Below are positions 47,388 to 56,440 of a stretch of DNA of 64,000 bases, piece after piece. The DNA comes from Deltaproteobacteria bacterium. Lineage in GTDB: Bacteria; Desulfobacterota; GWC2-55-46. The DNA lies in NCBI GenBank assembly GCA_016234935.1, contig JACRNL010000001.1:264679-328678 (forward strand). Direction: 5' to 3'. The notes under the pieces are model-generated. The model was given only the letters and a program-made list of their open reading frames with translations. It ran no database searches and was not told the DNA's origin. The first letter of the stretch is position 1. Each line of letters starts with the position of its first letter. The position numbers and the translations under genes are program-made.

Positions 47388-47822
47388 TTAAAACGTTACC
47401 ATCTCTATAATCCGAAGCAGCTGCTCCGGTATGAACGGTTCCTTTATCCACGCCGTTATCCCGGCCTGCTTCCAATCGGCGGCCCTTTGAACGGGTTCAA
47501 CCCTGCCGGTCATATCCTCGGACGTAATCAGCAGCACCGGAGTGAACCTGTGCCGAGGGCTGTTTTTTATGGTTTTCGCAAGAGATACGGCTTCATGGCC
47601 GGCAAAATTCGAACCTATAAGAACGATGTGCGGCCTTTTTGCCTCAAGCGTTAAAAAGCACTCTTCGGCGGTCGAGGCCTCCAGCACGTTGTAGCGCTTG
47701 ACGGCAAGCATGGCGGAAATACTGCTTCTGAGCCGGCCATTTCTCTCAACTAACAGTATCGTCCTTGCGTCGAATGATACGTTTGAATCAAAAACCGCCC
47801 CTCTGCCCCCTGTCTCTCCCAT
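47388..47822 (-). CDS. Degenerate response-regulator receiver protein
   Basis: A 144-residue protein from the ATG at 47822 (GGAG 7 bases upstream), made of one receiver-like domain with no output. TILLVERNGRLRSSISAML, ILEASTAEE-like helix, LLITSED, and WIKEPF with the conserved Lys are present. The phosphoacceptor Asp is missing: the strand reads IVLIGSN where VLLD is expected. A family A repeat is read in frame in the loop before WIKEPF (G-R-V-E-P-V-Q). Probably a phosphorylation-independent pseudoreceiver in the chemosensory cluster. Confidence 0.8.
   Translation of the reverse strand: MGETGGRGAVFDSNVSFDARTILLVERNGRLRSSISAMLAVKRYNVLEASTAEECFLTLEAKRPHIVLIGSNFAGHEAVSLAKTIKNSPRHRFTPVLLITSEDMTGRVEPVQRAADWKQAGITAWIKEPFIPEQLLRIIEMVTF
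47483..47508. repeat. Family A repeat (copy 13) inside the degenerate receiver gene
   Basis: CCCTTTGAACGGGTTCAACC and CTGCCGG; read leftward it encodes R-V-E-P-V-Q, the same frame as in the CCA enzyme copy 8 and the TPR protein. Confidence 0.7.
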
Positions 47823-48016
47823 AACCGTTCTCCGGATGCGAATGCGGTTAAAATGCAAGATTTCCTTGGTTATTATACCGGAAATCCACAGGAGAGATAA
47901 ATGGCCGTTTGGTTGATTTAACGGCAGCCGAAAGGTTGATTTTCTATCGGCCGGAGGGTGGATGCATTAATGGCGGAAATTCTTGTTTTTTTATTATTTT
48001 CAATTATTCAAGAAAA

Positions 48017-48670
48017 TTACTCGGACTTTACAATGCCTTTTTTGATGGCAAGCTTGATAAGCCCCGCCATGTCGTTGACCTTCAGCTTTTGCATGAGGTT
48101 GTTGCGGTGGCTCTTGACGGTGGAAACGGATATGAAGAGCTTTTCCGCTATCACCTTGCTGGTATCGCCGTCGGCTATCAATCTCAAGACCTCCCTTTCG
48201 CGCGAGGAAAGCGTGTCAACGGGGTCTGCGGTGTCCTTCTTTATCGTATCCACGAAGTCGTTCAGTAGGCCGTCCGTAACGGCGTTGCTTGCATATTTTT
48301 TGCCGGACATCACCCTGTCAATGGCAAGAAGAAGCTCCGGCGCAGGGGCGTCTTTCAATACATACCCAGCCGCCCCGGCCCGGAAGGAATCTATCGCGCT
48401 GTATACGTCGGCGTGCATGGAAAGTATTATGACATGGATATCAGGGAACTCGTCCGCGAGCCTCTTCGTGGCGGTTATGCCGTCAAGGCCGGGCATGGTA
48501 ATGTCCATGATGACGACATCAGGCTTCATGACGGAGATGTCGCGCAGCGCGGCGTTGCCGTTGTCGGCTTCGCCTACGACCTGATAGCCGGCGCTATCGG
48601 AAAGAAACGACTTTATGCCGCCCCGCAGCACCGGATGGTCGTCAGCTATGTATATCCTTATTTTTTTCAT
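48017..48670 (-). CDS. NarL/FixJ-family response regulator
   Basis: A 217-residue two-domain regulator. Receiver (IRIYIADDHPVLRGGIKSFL, phosphoacceptor Asp in DVVIMDITMPG, conserved Thr/Ser and Lys in VLKDA) and a C-terminal LuxR-type helix-turn-helix (LSSREREVLRLIADGDTSKVIAEKLFISVSTVKSHRNNLMQKL). It probably activates transcription after phosphorylation by a kinase such as the adjacent hybrid kinase. The ATG at 48670 begins MKKIRIY; a TTG at 48688 is also possible. It is 41 bases after the kinase gene. Confidence 0.93.
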   Translation of the reverse strand: MKKIRIYIADDHPVLRGGIKSFLSDSAGYQVVGEADNGNAALRDISVMKPDVVIMDITMPGLDGITATKRLADEFPDIHVIILSMHADVYSAIDSFRAGAAGYVLKDAPAPELLLAIDRVMSGKKYASNAVTDGLLNDFVDTIKKDTADPVDTLSSREREVLRLIADGDTSKVIAEKLFISVSTVKSHRNNLMQKLKVNDMAGLIKLAIKKGIVKSE

Positions 48671-48711
48671 TTCATTTTTGGAAAACAAGGCTGACGCCTT
48701 GCCCTACGGTT

Positions 48712-51639
48712 TCATGCTATCAGTTTCATAATGACTTCGTTCAACTGATCAATTGTAAAGGGCTTTTTCAAAAATTTGTTGCCGGTGGAGTTTAGGAACC
48801 TGTGCGTGTCCGTGTTCACGCTGTCGCCGGTCACAAAAAGTATCCTGCCGACGGCTTCGGGCTTTATGGCCTTGACCTCGCGGTAAAAATCCTTCCCGTC
48901 AAGCCCCGGCATCTTCATATCGCTTATTATCAGCTCATATTCGTTTTCCATGACGCTTTTTATCGCCTGAGCGGTTTCCTCCGCGCGCGTTACGTCAAAA
49001 CCGAAGTAATTCAGGTATTCGTTCAGGACGTCAAGCACTACCGGCTCATCGTCCAATATCAGGGCCTTTTTGCCGGCGGCGAGCTTTTTAAGCCGCTCCC
49101 TCGTGTCCGCGAAGCTCGCGCCTGTTGACGCCTCGGGTTGACTCTCCCCTGCAACCGGCAATTCAATCACGAAAACCGCGCCGTCGGCCCTGCCCAGGGC
49201 GTATATCTCCCCGCCGTGCTCCTTTATGATGCCGTAAGAAATGGAAAGTCCGAGGCCGGTGCCCTTACCCACGGCCTTCGTCGTGAAAAACGGGTCAAAT
49301 ATCCTCGCGGCAACGTCGGCGGAGAGCCCCTTGCCGGTGTCTTCTACCCTCACGATGATCTTCCTGCCGTCTATGCATCTGGAGCTTATCATGATCCTGC
49401 CGCCCTTTCCAGACTCCGTGATTGCGTCATAGGCGTTGTTTATCAGGTTTAAAAACACCTGCTGTATCTGGGTGACGTCCAGCATCGTCCTGGGCACGGT
49501 GGCGTCAAGGTCGAGAACCGTCTCGACATTGCCCACTTTGAGCTGGTAGGCCCTTAATTCCACGCTCTCTTTTATCACGCCGTTTATGTTTTCGTATTTC
49601 TTCTCCGGTTTTCTCCAGCGCGCGAAGGTCAGGAGGTTCTCTATAATTTTTTTGCATCTTATCGAGGCGTCGTTTATCTTCTTGATTTTCAGCCTTATAT
49701 CCGCGCCAAGGCCTTCAGCCTCCGCGAGCAGCTCCGAAAAGACCATGATGCCGGTAAGCGGGTTATTAAGCTCATGCGCGACGCCGGATACCAATTCTCC
49801 GAGCGAAGACAGCTTGTCCGAATGTATCAGCTTTTGCATAAGGAGCCTCTGCTCAGTTACGTCCTTTATATAGACTACGGCCTTTCTCTCCTTTTCATCC
49901 TCGTCAATGAGCGGATACGTGTGCCACATGAGCACCTTGCCGTCCGCAAGCGTCATCTCGTGCTCCACCGGCGCCATGCCGTCAACGGCCTTTCTGACCG
50001 GACATTCCTTTAAAGGTTCGGCAAGGCCGAAAAAGCCGCACACGCGCCTGCCGACGGCCTGATGCTCGTCGAGCTTGAAGTTGTCTATAAAGTATTTATT
50101 TGCCTCCATGATATTGTGATTATAATCTACCACGAGCATGTAGTCCTTTATGCTGTCATATGTGAGCCGCAGTCTGTCCTTGGCCCTCCTCAGCTCCTGC
50201 TCCTCCATGCTGATGGTCCTGTTGGCCATTATGAGTTCGGAATTTTTCCTGTCCAGGTCTTCGTTAAGGAGCTTGAGTTCCTCGTTGATGGCGTGAAGCT
50301 CCTCTGTCTGGCTCTGCATCTCCTCGTAGGCAACCTCAAGCTCGTCGTTCTTTATCTTGAACTCCTCGTTTATCTCTGAGAACTCCCTGTTCATGGCCTC
50401 GATGACCCTTACGTACCGCTCCTTTTCATCGGCGCGCCTTCTTACGTCGTCCATCATGGTGTTGTAGGTGCGGGCAAGCAGCGTTATCTCGTCCTGTGTC
50501 GCGCCTTCGGATTCGACAGCCACCCTTGCCGTCATGTCGCCCCTGCCGAAGGAATCGAGCTTTTCCTTCAAGGCGTTAAGCGGACTGGTAATCTTCCTCG
50601 TTGAGATGAACGCGGCAAAGAGCGACAGGAGCAGGCCAAGCGCCGTAATAACGGCTATGACGGTGAGGTTGCGCCTCTGAATGGCCCATATGACGTCTTT
50701 GGGCATGCTGACGTCAAAGGAGCCGATGATATTATCCTTGTTGTCCCTTATGGGATCAAAAAGGGCGGAATAAACCTTGCCGTTTATGTCTATGTCGCCC
50801 CTGTAAGTAGTCCCGCCGGAAACGCCGTCGAGCACGGACTTCGTCACCTGCGAATCCCTCACGCTAAGGCCCTGGCTGTCGGAGAGGTTCGTGGTTATGC
50901 GCCAGCCCTGGGCCGAGATAGTCGTAAAAAGGCCGGGTATCTTGGATGCGACCATATCGGGGATGAAATTGTCGTTGTTTATGATGTCGGCGGTAAGGAT
51001 CGCGCCGATGGGCCTTTGCCCGTCGTCAAGCACGGGCACTATGACCATAAGGGCCATGACCGGCGGTTCGTCCGCCTCCTGCCTCGCGCCGGAGCCGGTT
51101 CTGGATGTTGCCGCAATGTGGGCCTTATCCGCGAAACCGTGCCCCTCGAGCCTGACTACGTCTTTCGGGATGAGCTCGGTAGACATCCTTGTCTCACCGT
51201 CAAGAAGCGCGTCATGCAAGACGCCGTTGATGTCGAACCTGTCGCCGGCGTCGTCGACGTTCAGCCGCGCGATGACCCTTGAGTCCTTGTCGACTATCGT
51301 CCATATGTCGACATAGGGCCGCCTGGACTTCCACACCATCATCATCTTCTTTAGCTTCGCCTTGTCCTTTTTCCGTACGGCCTGCTTGACGTCCTCGGAT
51401 GAGGCCGCCTGCAACATGCCGTAGCGCATCTGCTCTATGCGCAAGTAATAGTCCGTCCATGCCACCTTCAGGCCCGTGTCCATCTTGTCGTGCGCGTCGG
51501 CCACGATGTAGGAGTCAAGCACCCTGTAGGACATATAAGCCAATATCGTCATGGGGATGAGGATAACAAGTAAAAATACGACCGTGAGCTTAAAGCCCAT
51601 GTTCCTGTCATCGAAGAATTTAGCCAATCTTAAGGGCAT
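48712..51639 (-). CDS. Hybrid sensor histidine kinase (dCache-HAMP-PAS-HisKA-HATPase-REC)
   Basis: A 975-residue membrane kinase. Two transmembrane helices (~16-40 and ~322-345) flank a large double-Cache-like periplasmic sensor. A HAMP domain (~346-395) is followed by a long coiled coil, a PAS domain (~500-610; DYNHNIMEANKYF), HisKA with the His in GVAHELNNPLTGIMVF, HATPase (FLNLINNAYDAI, DTGKGLS, GTGLGLSISYGI) and a C-terminal receiver (ILDDEPVVLDVL, Asp in LIISDMKMPGLDG, FLKKPF). The receiver suggests a phosphorelay. It starts 4 bases after the cheR stop and precedes the NarL-type regulator. Confidence 0.95.
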   Translation of the reverse strand: MPLRLAKFFDDRNMGFKLTVVFLLVILIPMTILAYMSYRVLDSYIVADAHDKMDTGLKVAWTDYYLRIEQMRYGMLQAASSEDVKQAVRKKDKAKLKKMMMVWKSRRPYVDIWTIVDKDSRVIARLNVDDAGDRFDINGVLHDALLDGETRMSTELIPKDVVRLEGHGFADKAHIAATSRTGSGARQEADEPPVMALMVIVPVLDDGQRPIGAILTADIINNDNFIPDMVASKIPGLFTTISAQGWRITTNLSDSQGLSVRDSQVTKSVLDGVSGGTTYRGDIDINGKVYSALFDPIRDNKDNIIGSFDVSMPKDVIWAIQRRNLTVIAVITALGLLLSLFAAFISTRKITSPLNALKEKLDSFGRGDMTARVAVESEGATQDEITLLARTYNTMMDDVRRRADEKERYVRVIEAMNREFSEINEEFKIKNDELEVAYEEMQSQTEELHAINEELKLLNEDLDRKNSELIMANRTISMEEQELRRAKDRLRLTYDSIKDYMLVVDYNHNIMEANKYFIDNFKLDEHQAVGRRVCGFFGLAEPLKECPVRKAVDGMAPVEHEMTLADGKVLMWHTYPLIDEDEKERKAVVYIKDVTEQRLLMQKLIHSDKLSSLGELVSGVAHELNNPLTGIMVFSELLAEAEGLGADIRLKIKKINDASIRCKKIIENLLTFARWRKPEKKYENINGVIKESVELRAYQLKVGNVETVLDLDATVPRTMLDVTQIQQVFLNLINNAYDAITESGKGGRIMISSRCIDGRKIIVRVEDTGKGLSADVAARIFDPFFTTKAVGKGTGLGLSISYGIIKEHGGEIYALGRADGAVFVIELPVAGESQPEASTGASFADTRERLKKLAAGKKALILDDEPVVLDVLNEYLNYFGFDVTRAEETAQAIKSVMENEYELIISDMKMPGLDGKDFYREVKAIKPEAVGRILFVTGDSVNTDTHRFLNSTGNKFLKKPFTIDQLNEVIMKLIA

Positions 51640-51643
51640 ACGA

Positions 51644-52474
51644 TTAGTCCATTTTCCTGTAGATGCTCATGTCGCTTTCAAGCTGGACATAGCGGTGCGC
51701 GAACTGCTTGGGCAGGCTCTCGGATCTGCCCATGACAAGTATCCCTCCGGCGGAAAGGGCGTAATCGAGTTTTTTAAACACCTCTTCCTGAAGCTCTTTG
51801 TTGAAGTATATGAACAGGTTCCTGCAAAAAAGGATATGCATCTTCGTAAGGGTCCTGTCCGTGACGATATTGTGCCTGCCGAACCTCACGAGGTTTGTGA
51901 GGTTGTTTTTGACCTTGTATGCCGCCCCCGTTCTGATGAAATACTTCTTGATAAGCTCCGGGGGCACGTTTGTCAGGAAATCCTCCCTGTATTCGGCCTT
52001 TCTGGCGACGTCTAATGCCTCTGAATCAATATCGGTGGCGAATATCTTCGTGTGCTTCAAGACGGCCGGGCTTAAAAGCTCGGAAGATAATATGGCCAGC
52101 GTATACGCCTCCTCGCCGTTTGCGCACGCGCAGCACCAGATGCGCAGCCCCTTCACGAGGGTGCGCCCTTCGTCAACCGGCAGAAACGCATTTATGGCCG
52201 GCCCAAGGGCCTCGAAAACCTCCGGCTCCCGGAAGAACTCGCTTACTTTTATAGTGATGCAGGAAAGAAGCCTGTTGTATTCCGAGGGGTCTGAATCAAG
52301 CATCTTGAAGTATTCGTTGTAGGAGAGAATATTCAGGGCGTTAAGCCTTTTTGTAACCCTGCGTTTGAGGCTGGCGGTCTTATAATTGCGGAAATCAAAG
52401 CCGCGTTCATCATACATGCGGACAAGAAGTCTCGTGAGATCAACGTCAAGGTTGCGTGTCGAAGGTGTCATCAT
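51644..52474 (-). CDS. cheR: CheR-type protein-glutamate methyltransferase
   Basis: SAM-dependent methyltransferase (276 residues) that adapts chemoreceptors. N-terminal helical CheR domain (YKTASLKRRVTKRLNALNI, ITIKVSEFFREPEVF) and a Rossmann domain with the SAM motif RIWCCACANGEEAYTLAI and FATDIDSEAL. It is the first gene of the leftward chemosensory set and lies upstream of the hybrid kinase. No ribosome-binding site is obvious before the paired ATGs at 52474/52471. Confidence 0.93.
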   Translation of the reverse strand: MMTPSTRNLDVDLTRLLVRMYDERGFDFRNYKTASLKRRVTKRLNALNILSYNEYFKMLDSDPSEYNRLLSCITIKVSEFFREPEVFEALGPAINAFLPVDEGRTLVKGLRIWCCACANGEEAYTLAILSSELLSPAVLKHTKIFATDIDSEALDVARKAEYREDFLTNVPPELIKKYFIRTGAAYKVKNNLTNLVRFGRHNIVTDRTLTKMHILFCRNLFIYFNKELQEEVFKKLDYALSAGGILVMGRSESLPKQFAHRYVQLESDMSIYRKMD

Positions 52475-52561
52475 GTTGATATTTTCAAAGGTTGTTTAAA
52501 ATCTCATCCTGACCAGTATAGCGTGGATTATAACATTTTTTAAAAATAAAGAAATTAAAAT

Positions 52562-52591
52562 CTGAAGGGCGCGTCTTTTCTTTGCTATAAT
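52562..52591 (+). promoter_or_regulatory. Promoter of the EIIA/P-type ATPase gene, predicts leaderless mRNA
   Basis: A perfect TATAAT (52586-52591) ends 7 bases before the ATG at 52599. The best -35 is CTGAAG (52562-52567) at 18 bases. No Shine-Dalgarno motif precedes the ATG. Confidence 0.5.
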
Positions 52592-52598
52592 CTAACGT

Positions 52599-55500
52599 AT
52601 GGACGGCAGACACACTCTAAAAGCCGCGCTCCTCGGCGTGAAAAGTGAAGACCATGAAACCGTGCTTGAGGCAATGACTGCCCGCCTTTTGCCCACGGCC
52701 TCGGCAAAAAAGGACAGCAAGGCCTTTTGCGACCTTAAAGCCCACGAGAGCATTGACGGCATACTGGCCAACACTGGCTCGGCGATATTCCATTGTCTTA
52801 ACGAAGACGTCAAAGAGCCGTTAATCGCCCTTGCGGTGGCGCAAAAGGGCGTCCCGTATGTGTCCGCGGCACACAGCCGCAAGACCCCCGGACAAAAAGG
52901 CATCTTTTCCCACATCTATAAAATCATCCAGCCCGCGCATGGAAGGCCGGAGGCAAAACGCATATTCTTCCTCATCATCTCTCCGATAAAAGAGAGCGGA
53001 ACGCATCTTCAGCTTCTTTCCAATCTCGAAGGGCTTCTGCTGAGCAAAAACTTCCAATCCTCGATACTTGACGCAAAGACTGAAAACGAAGCGTGCCTTG
53101 CGGTTAATCGCGGCCTTGAGACGGCTAAATCCTCTTTTATCCCGCTTGAAAAAAACGAGGTGCTCCTTGAACTCGGCACGTCCGAAAGCGGGATCAGCGA
53201 TGAAACGGCGGCCCTGCGCCTGAAGCTCGCGGGCCCCAACACCATCAAAAGGGCGGTGCGCGGGACGCTCCTTAAAGACTTCCTCTATAACCTTTTCCTC
53301 AACCTCTTTGCCGTGCTCCTGTGGGTGGGCGGAGCCCTTGCGTTCTTATCAGGCATGGCCGAGCTTGGCTACGCCATATTCCTCGTCATCGTCATCAACG
53401 CGGTCTTCAGCTTCTTTCAGGAATACAAGGCCGAGCGGGCCGTCGAGGCCCTTGAAAAGCTGCTTCCGAAAAAAGTCCGCGTGATACGCGGCGGGGCTGA
53501 AAAGGAGATAGACGCCGAAAAGCTCGTTCCCGGCGACCTTATCATCCTCGGCGAAGGCGACAGCGTCCCTGCGGACGGCAGGCTCATCCACGCCGACGAC
53601 ATGCGGGTGGACAACTCCGCCCTCACCGGGGAGAGCAAGCCCGTCTACAAGATTTCCGACCCGCTCCCGACGGCGCACGGCTTCATCTGGACTGAAGTCC
53701 CGAACCTCGTCTTCGCCGGCACGGCGGTTCTCTCCGGCGCCGGAAGCATGGTGGTAACGGCCACCGGCATGGACACGGAGATAGGAAAGGTCGCCTCCCT
53801 GACGCAGGCCATAAAGCTGGAGATGAGCCCGCTTCAAAAGGAAATGGCAAACGTCACCAGGACGGTAACCTTCATCGCCGTCACGCTTGGCGCCGCCTTT
53901 TTTATCTTCGGCAGGGGTATAGCCGGACTGACCCTGACCGAAAGCTTCATCTTCGCCATAGGCATCATCGTCGCCAACGTGCCCGAAGGGCTCCTGCCCA
54001 CGGTGTCGCTCTCCCTGGCCATGGGGGTTCAGCGTATGGCCGCTAAAAACGCCATCGTGAAAAAACTCTCCGCCGTCGAGACGCTGGGGAGCGCGACGGT
54101 CATCTGCACGGACAAGACCGGCACGCTCACCACCAACCAGATGTGCGTTACCAAAATATACGCGGGCAACACGCTCATAGACGTCACCGGAAGCGGCTAC
54201 GAACCGTCAGGGCGGTTTTTCATGGGCAACAAACCTCTTGATAAAGACGGAATCGGCTCTCTCGGCGTTGAAAGGCTTCTTACAGGCGCGGCCCTTTGCA
54301 ACAACGCGGCGCTGAGGCCCCCTTCGGCAGCCGTTCCTTACTGGACAATCTCAGGCGACCCGACGGAGGGCGCGCTAATCACGGCCGCCCAAAAAGCCGG
54401 TATCTCCATTGACTCGCTTAGACAAACATTGCCGCGCATAGCGCAGTTCCCCTTTGAGCGGATAAGAAAACGCATGGCCACCGTTCATGAAGACAACGGC
54501 AAGGCCGTGGCTTATATCAAGGGCGCGCCCGTGGAAACCCTTAAGTTCTGCACTCATATCAGCCGCGGCGGAAGTTTAACGGAGCTTACGCCTGAGGATA
54601 GGCGCGATATCCTGACTGAAAACGACCTGATGGCGTCAAGGGGCCTCCGTGTGCTTGCCGTCGCCGCAAAGTCCGTCCCGCTCGCCAAAACCTATAAGAT
54701 AGGCGAGACTGAGCAAGAACTCTGTTTTTTAGGCCTTGTGGCCATGATAGACCCTCCGAGGCCGGAGGTCAAAGAGGCCGTGGCCGCGTGCAGGGGCGCG
54801 GGAATAAAGATAGTCGTAGCCACCGGCGACTACGGCCTTACGGCAAAGGCGGTGGCCGATGAAATAGGCCTTGACCACGGCATAAGGATAATCACGGGAG
54901 AGGAACTCGGCGGCCTCGGCAACGCGGCATTGAAGGAACTGCTCAAGAACGGCAGCGCGATATTCGCGCGCGTGGCGCCCAAGGACAAGCTCCGCGTGGT
55001 GGCGGCCTTGCAGGAAAACGGCGAGGTCGTGGCCGTCACCGGAGACGGCGTCAACGACGCCCCCGCCCTCAAGAAGGCGGACATAGGCATCGCCATGGGC
55101 CTTCGCGGAAGCGACGTGGCAAAGGAGTCCGCCGAGATAATCCTCGCGGACGACAACTTCGCGTCCATCGTCGACGCCGTCAGGGAAGGGCGCGCGGTAT
55201 ATGCCAACATAAAAAAGTTCGTCACATACATCTTCGCCAGCAACATCCCTGAAATCATTCCATTCATCGCCTTCGTGATATTCAAGATACCGCTGCCCCT
55301 TACCGTGATGCAGATACTGGCCGTTGACCTCGGCACCGACCTGTTCCCTGCCCTGGCCCTCGGCGTCGAGCCGCCTGAAAAGGGCGTCATGAGCCAGCCG
55401 CCGAGGCCCAGGGACAAACGGCTCCTTGACCGCAAAACCATTATGCGGGCATACCTGTTTTTAGGCCCTATCGAGGCCGCGCTCTGTCTGGCCGGATTTT

Positions 55501-55877
55501 TCTTCGCCTACTGGTTACGGGGCTGGCATTTTGGAGAGCCTCTGGCCTCCTCCGGCGCGGTATACGCCGCGGCCACTACCATGAGCTTTGCCGGCATCGT
55601 GGCCTCCCAGGTCGGCAATATCTTCGCGTGCAGGACCGAGAGGGAATCCGTGTTTAAAATCTTTTTCAAAAACCGCTTCGTTGTCTTCGCCATTGCGATG
55701 GAGCTTGCCATCTCACTCCTGCTCCTGTATAACCCGTTTTTCCAGCGCGTATTCGGCTTTGCCCCGCTCACGTGGAAGGACTGGGCGTTTCTTTCCGCCT
55801 TCCCGGCCGTCATGCTTGCCGCCTCCGAGGCCAGAAAGCTCTACCTGAGACGATTTCATAGTTTAAAAACTTATTGA
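52599..55877 (+). CDS. P-type cation-transporting ATPase fused to an N-terminal PTS EIIA-like domain
   Basis: A 1092-residue membrane pump. Residues ~5-165 look like a PTS EIIA type 2 (PtsN/fructose) domain: His65 in GSAIFHC aligns with the phosphorylated His of the usual AIPHG, followed by VKEPLIALAV and SGTHLQLLSNLEGLLLSKNF. From ~190 a P2-type ATPase follows: cation_ATPase_N, LTGES (TGES at 343), VANVPEGLLPTVSLSLAMG, the phosphorylated Asp505 in CTDKTGTLT, GDGVNDAPALKKADIGIAMG, and SNIPEI and LAVDLGTDLFPALAL in M5-M6, resembling Na/K- or Ca-type pumps. It probably exports Na+, K+ or Ca2+; the ion is not shown. The mRNA appears leaderless. Confidence 0.92.
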   Translation: MDGRHTLKAALLGVKSEDHETVLEAMTARLLPTASAKKDSKAFCDLKAHESIDGILANTGSAIFHCLNEDVKEPLIALAVAQKGVPYVSAAHSRKTPGQKGIFSHIYKIIQPAHGRPEAKRIFFLIISPIKESGTHLQLLSNLEGLLLSKNFQSSILDAKTENEACLAVNRGLETAKSSFIPLEKNEVLLELGTSESGISDETAALRLKLAGPNTIKRAVRGTLLKDFLYNLFLNLFAVLLWVGGALAFLSGMAELGYAIFLVIVINAVFSFFQEYKAERAVEALEKLLPKKVRVIRGGAEKEIDAEKLVPGDLIILGEGDSVPADGRLIHADDMRVDNSALTGESKPVYKISDPLPTAHGFIWTEVPNLVFAGTAVLSGAGSMVVTATGMDTEIGKVASLTQAIKLEMSPLQKEMANVTRTVTFIAVTLGAAFFIFGRGIAGLTLTESFIFAIGIIVANVPEGLLPTVSLSLAMGVQRMAAKNAIVKKLSAVETLGSATVICTDKTGTLTTNQMCVTKIYAGNTLIDVTGSGYEPSGRFFMGNKPLDKDGIGSLGVERLLTGAALCNNAALRPPSAAVPYWTISGDPTEGALITAAQKAGISIDSLRQTLPRIAQFPFERIRKRMATVHEDNGKAVAYIKGAPVETLKFCTHISRGGSLTELTPEDRRDILTENDLMASRGLRVLAVAAKSVPLAKTYKIGETEQELCFLGLVAMIDPPRPEVKEAVAACRGAGIKIVVATGDYGLTAKAVADEIGLDHGIRIITGEELGGLGNAALKELLKNGSAIFARVAPKDKLRVVAALQENGEVVAVTGDGVNDAPALKKADIGIAMGLRGSDVAKESAEIILADDNFASIVDAVREGRAVYANIKKFVTYIFASNIPEIIPFIAFVIFKIPLPLTVMQILAVDLGTDLFPALALGVEPPEKGVMSQPPRPRDKRLLDRKTIMRAYLFLGPIEAALCLAGFFFAYWLRGWHFGEPLASSGAVYAAATTMSFAGIVASQVGNIFACRTERESVFKIFFKNRFVVFAIAMELAISLLLLYNPFFQRVFGFAPLTWKDWAFLSAFPAVMLAASEARKLYLRRFHSLKTY

Positions 55878-55880
55878 CTG

Positions 55881-55910
55881 TTGAATCGGGCTTGCGTAGT
55901 ATGCTATGAT
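55881..55910 (+). promoter_or_regulatory. Probable promoter for the DsrE-like/tusA pair
   Basis: TTGAAT (55881-55886) and TATGAT (55905-55910) with an 18-base spacer, just after the P-type ATPase stop. AGGGGC lies 14 bases before the next ATG. Confidence 0.45.
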
Positions 55911-55936
55911 TAAAATCAAGGGGCGCAAAGCAAACA

Positions 55937-56431
55937 ATGACAGACGCTAAAAAAAATAAAGGCTCCGTGACGATAGTAGTCTTCAGCGGCGAACTTGACA
56001 AGGCAATCGCCGCATACGTCATCGCCACCGCCGCGGCCTCCATGGGCATGGGCGTAAATATGTTCTTCACCTTCTGGGGCATGAACGTCATAAAGAAACG
56101 GGGCGGCCTGATAAAAGGGCGGCACTGGATGCAGAAGATGCTGAACGTCATGAACTACGGCCACGCGAAAAAATTGGCGCTCTCCAGGATGAACATGCTC
56201 GGTATTGGCCCGGCCATGCTGAAGACGATGATGTCTCAAAAACGGGTGCCTACCCTTCATGAGTTCATCCAAACGGCGGCCTCCCTGGGCGTGAAGATGT
56301 ACGCCTGCGAGATGAGCATGAGCGTCATGGGGCTTAAAAAAGAGGACTTCATAGACGAATGCGCCGGCGTCATAGGCGCGGTGTCATATCTGGCGGACGC
56401 GAAGGAATCAAACGTAAATCTTTTTATATGA
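55937..56431 (+). CDS. DsrE/DsrF/DrsH-like family protein (DsrE2 type)
   Basis: A 164-residue protein of the DsrE-like fold: VTIVVFSGELDKAIAAYVIATAAASMGM, VNMFFTFWGMNVIKK, a Met-rich middle, and VKMYACEMSMSVMGLKKEDFIDE with the conserved Cys, plus a second Cys in DECAGVIG. DsrE2 proteins pair with TusA and rhodaneses to shuttle sulfane sulfur in the cytoplasm, often at the membrane. tusA follows by 3 bases, supporting that role. No sulfur oxidation or reduction genes are nearby. Confidence 0.9.
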   Translation: MTDAKKNKGSVTIVVFSGELDKAIAAYVIATAAASMGMGVNMFFTFWGMNVIKKRGGLIKGRHWMQKMLNVMNYGHAKKLALSRMNMLGIGPAMLKTMMSQKRVPTLHEFIQTAASLGVKMYACEMSMSVMGLKKEDFIDECAGVIGAVSYLADAKESNVNLFI

Positions 56432-56440
56432 GGTATGAAG

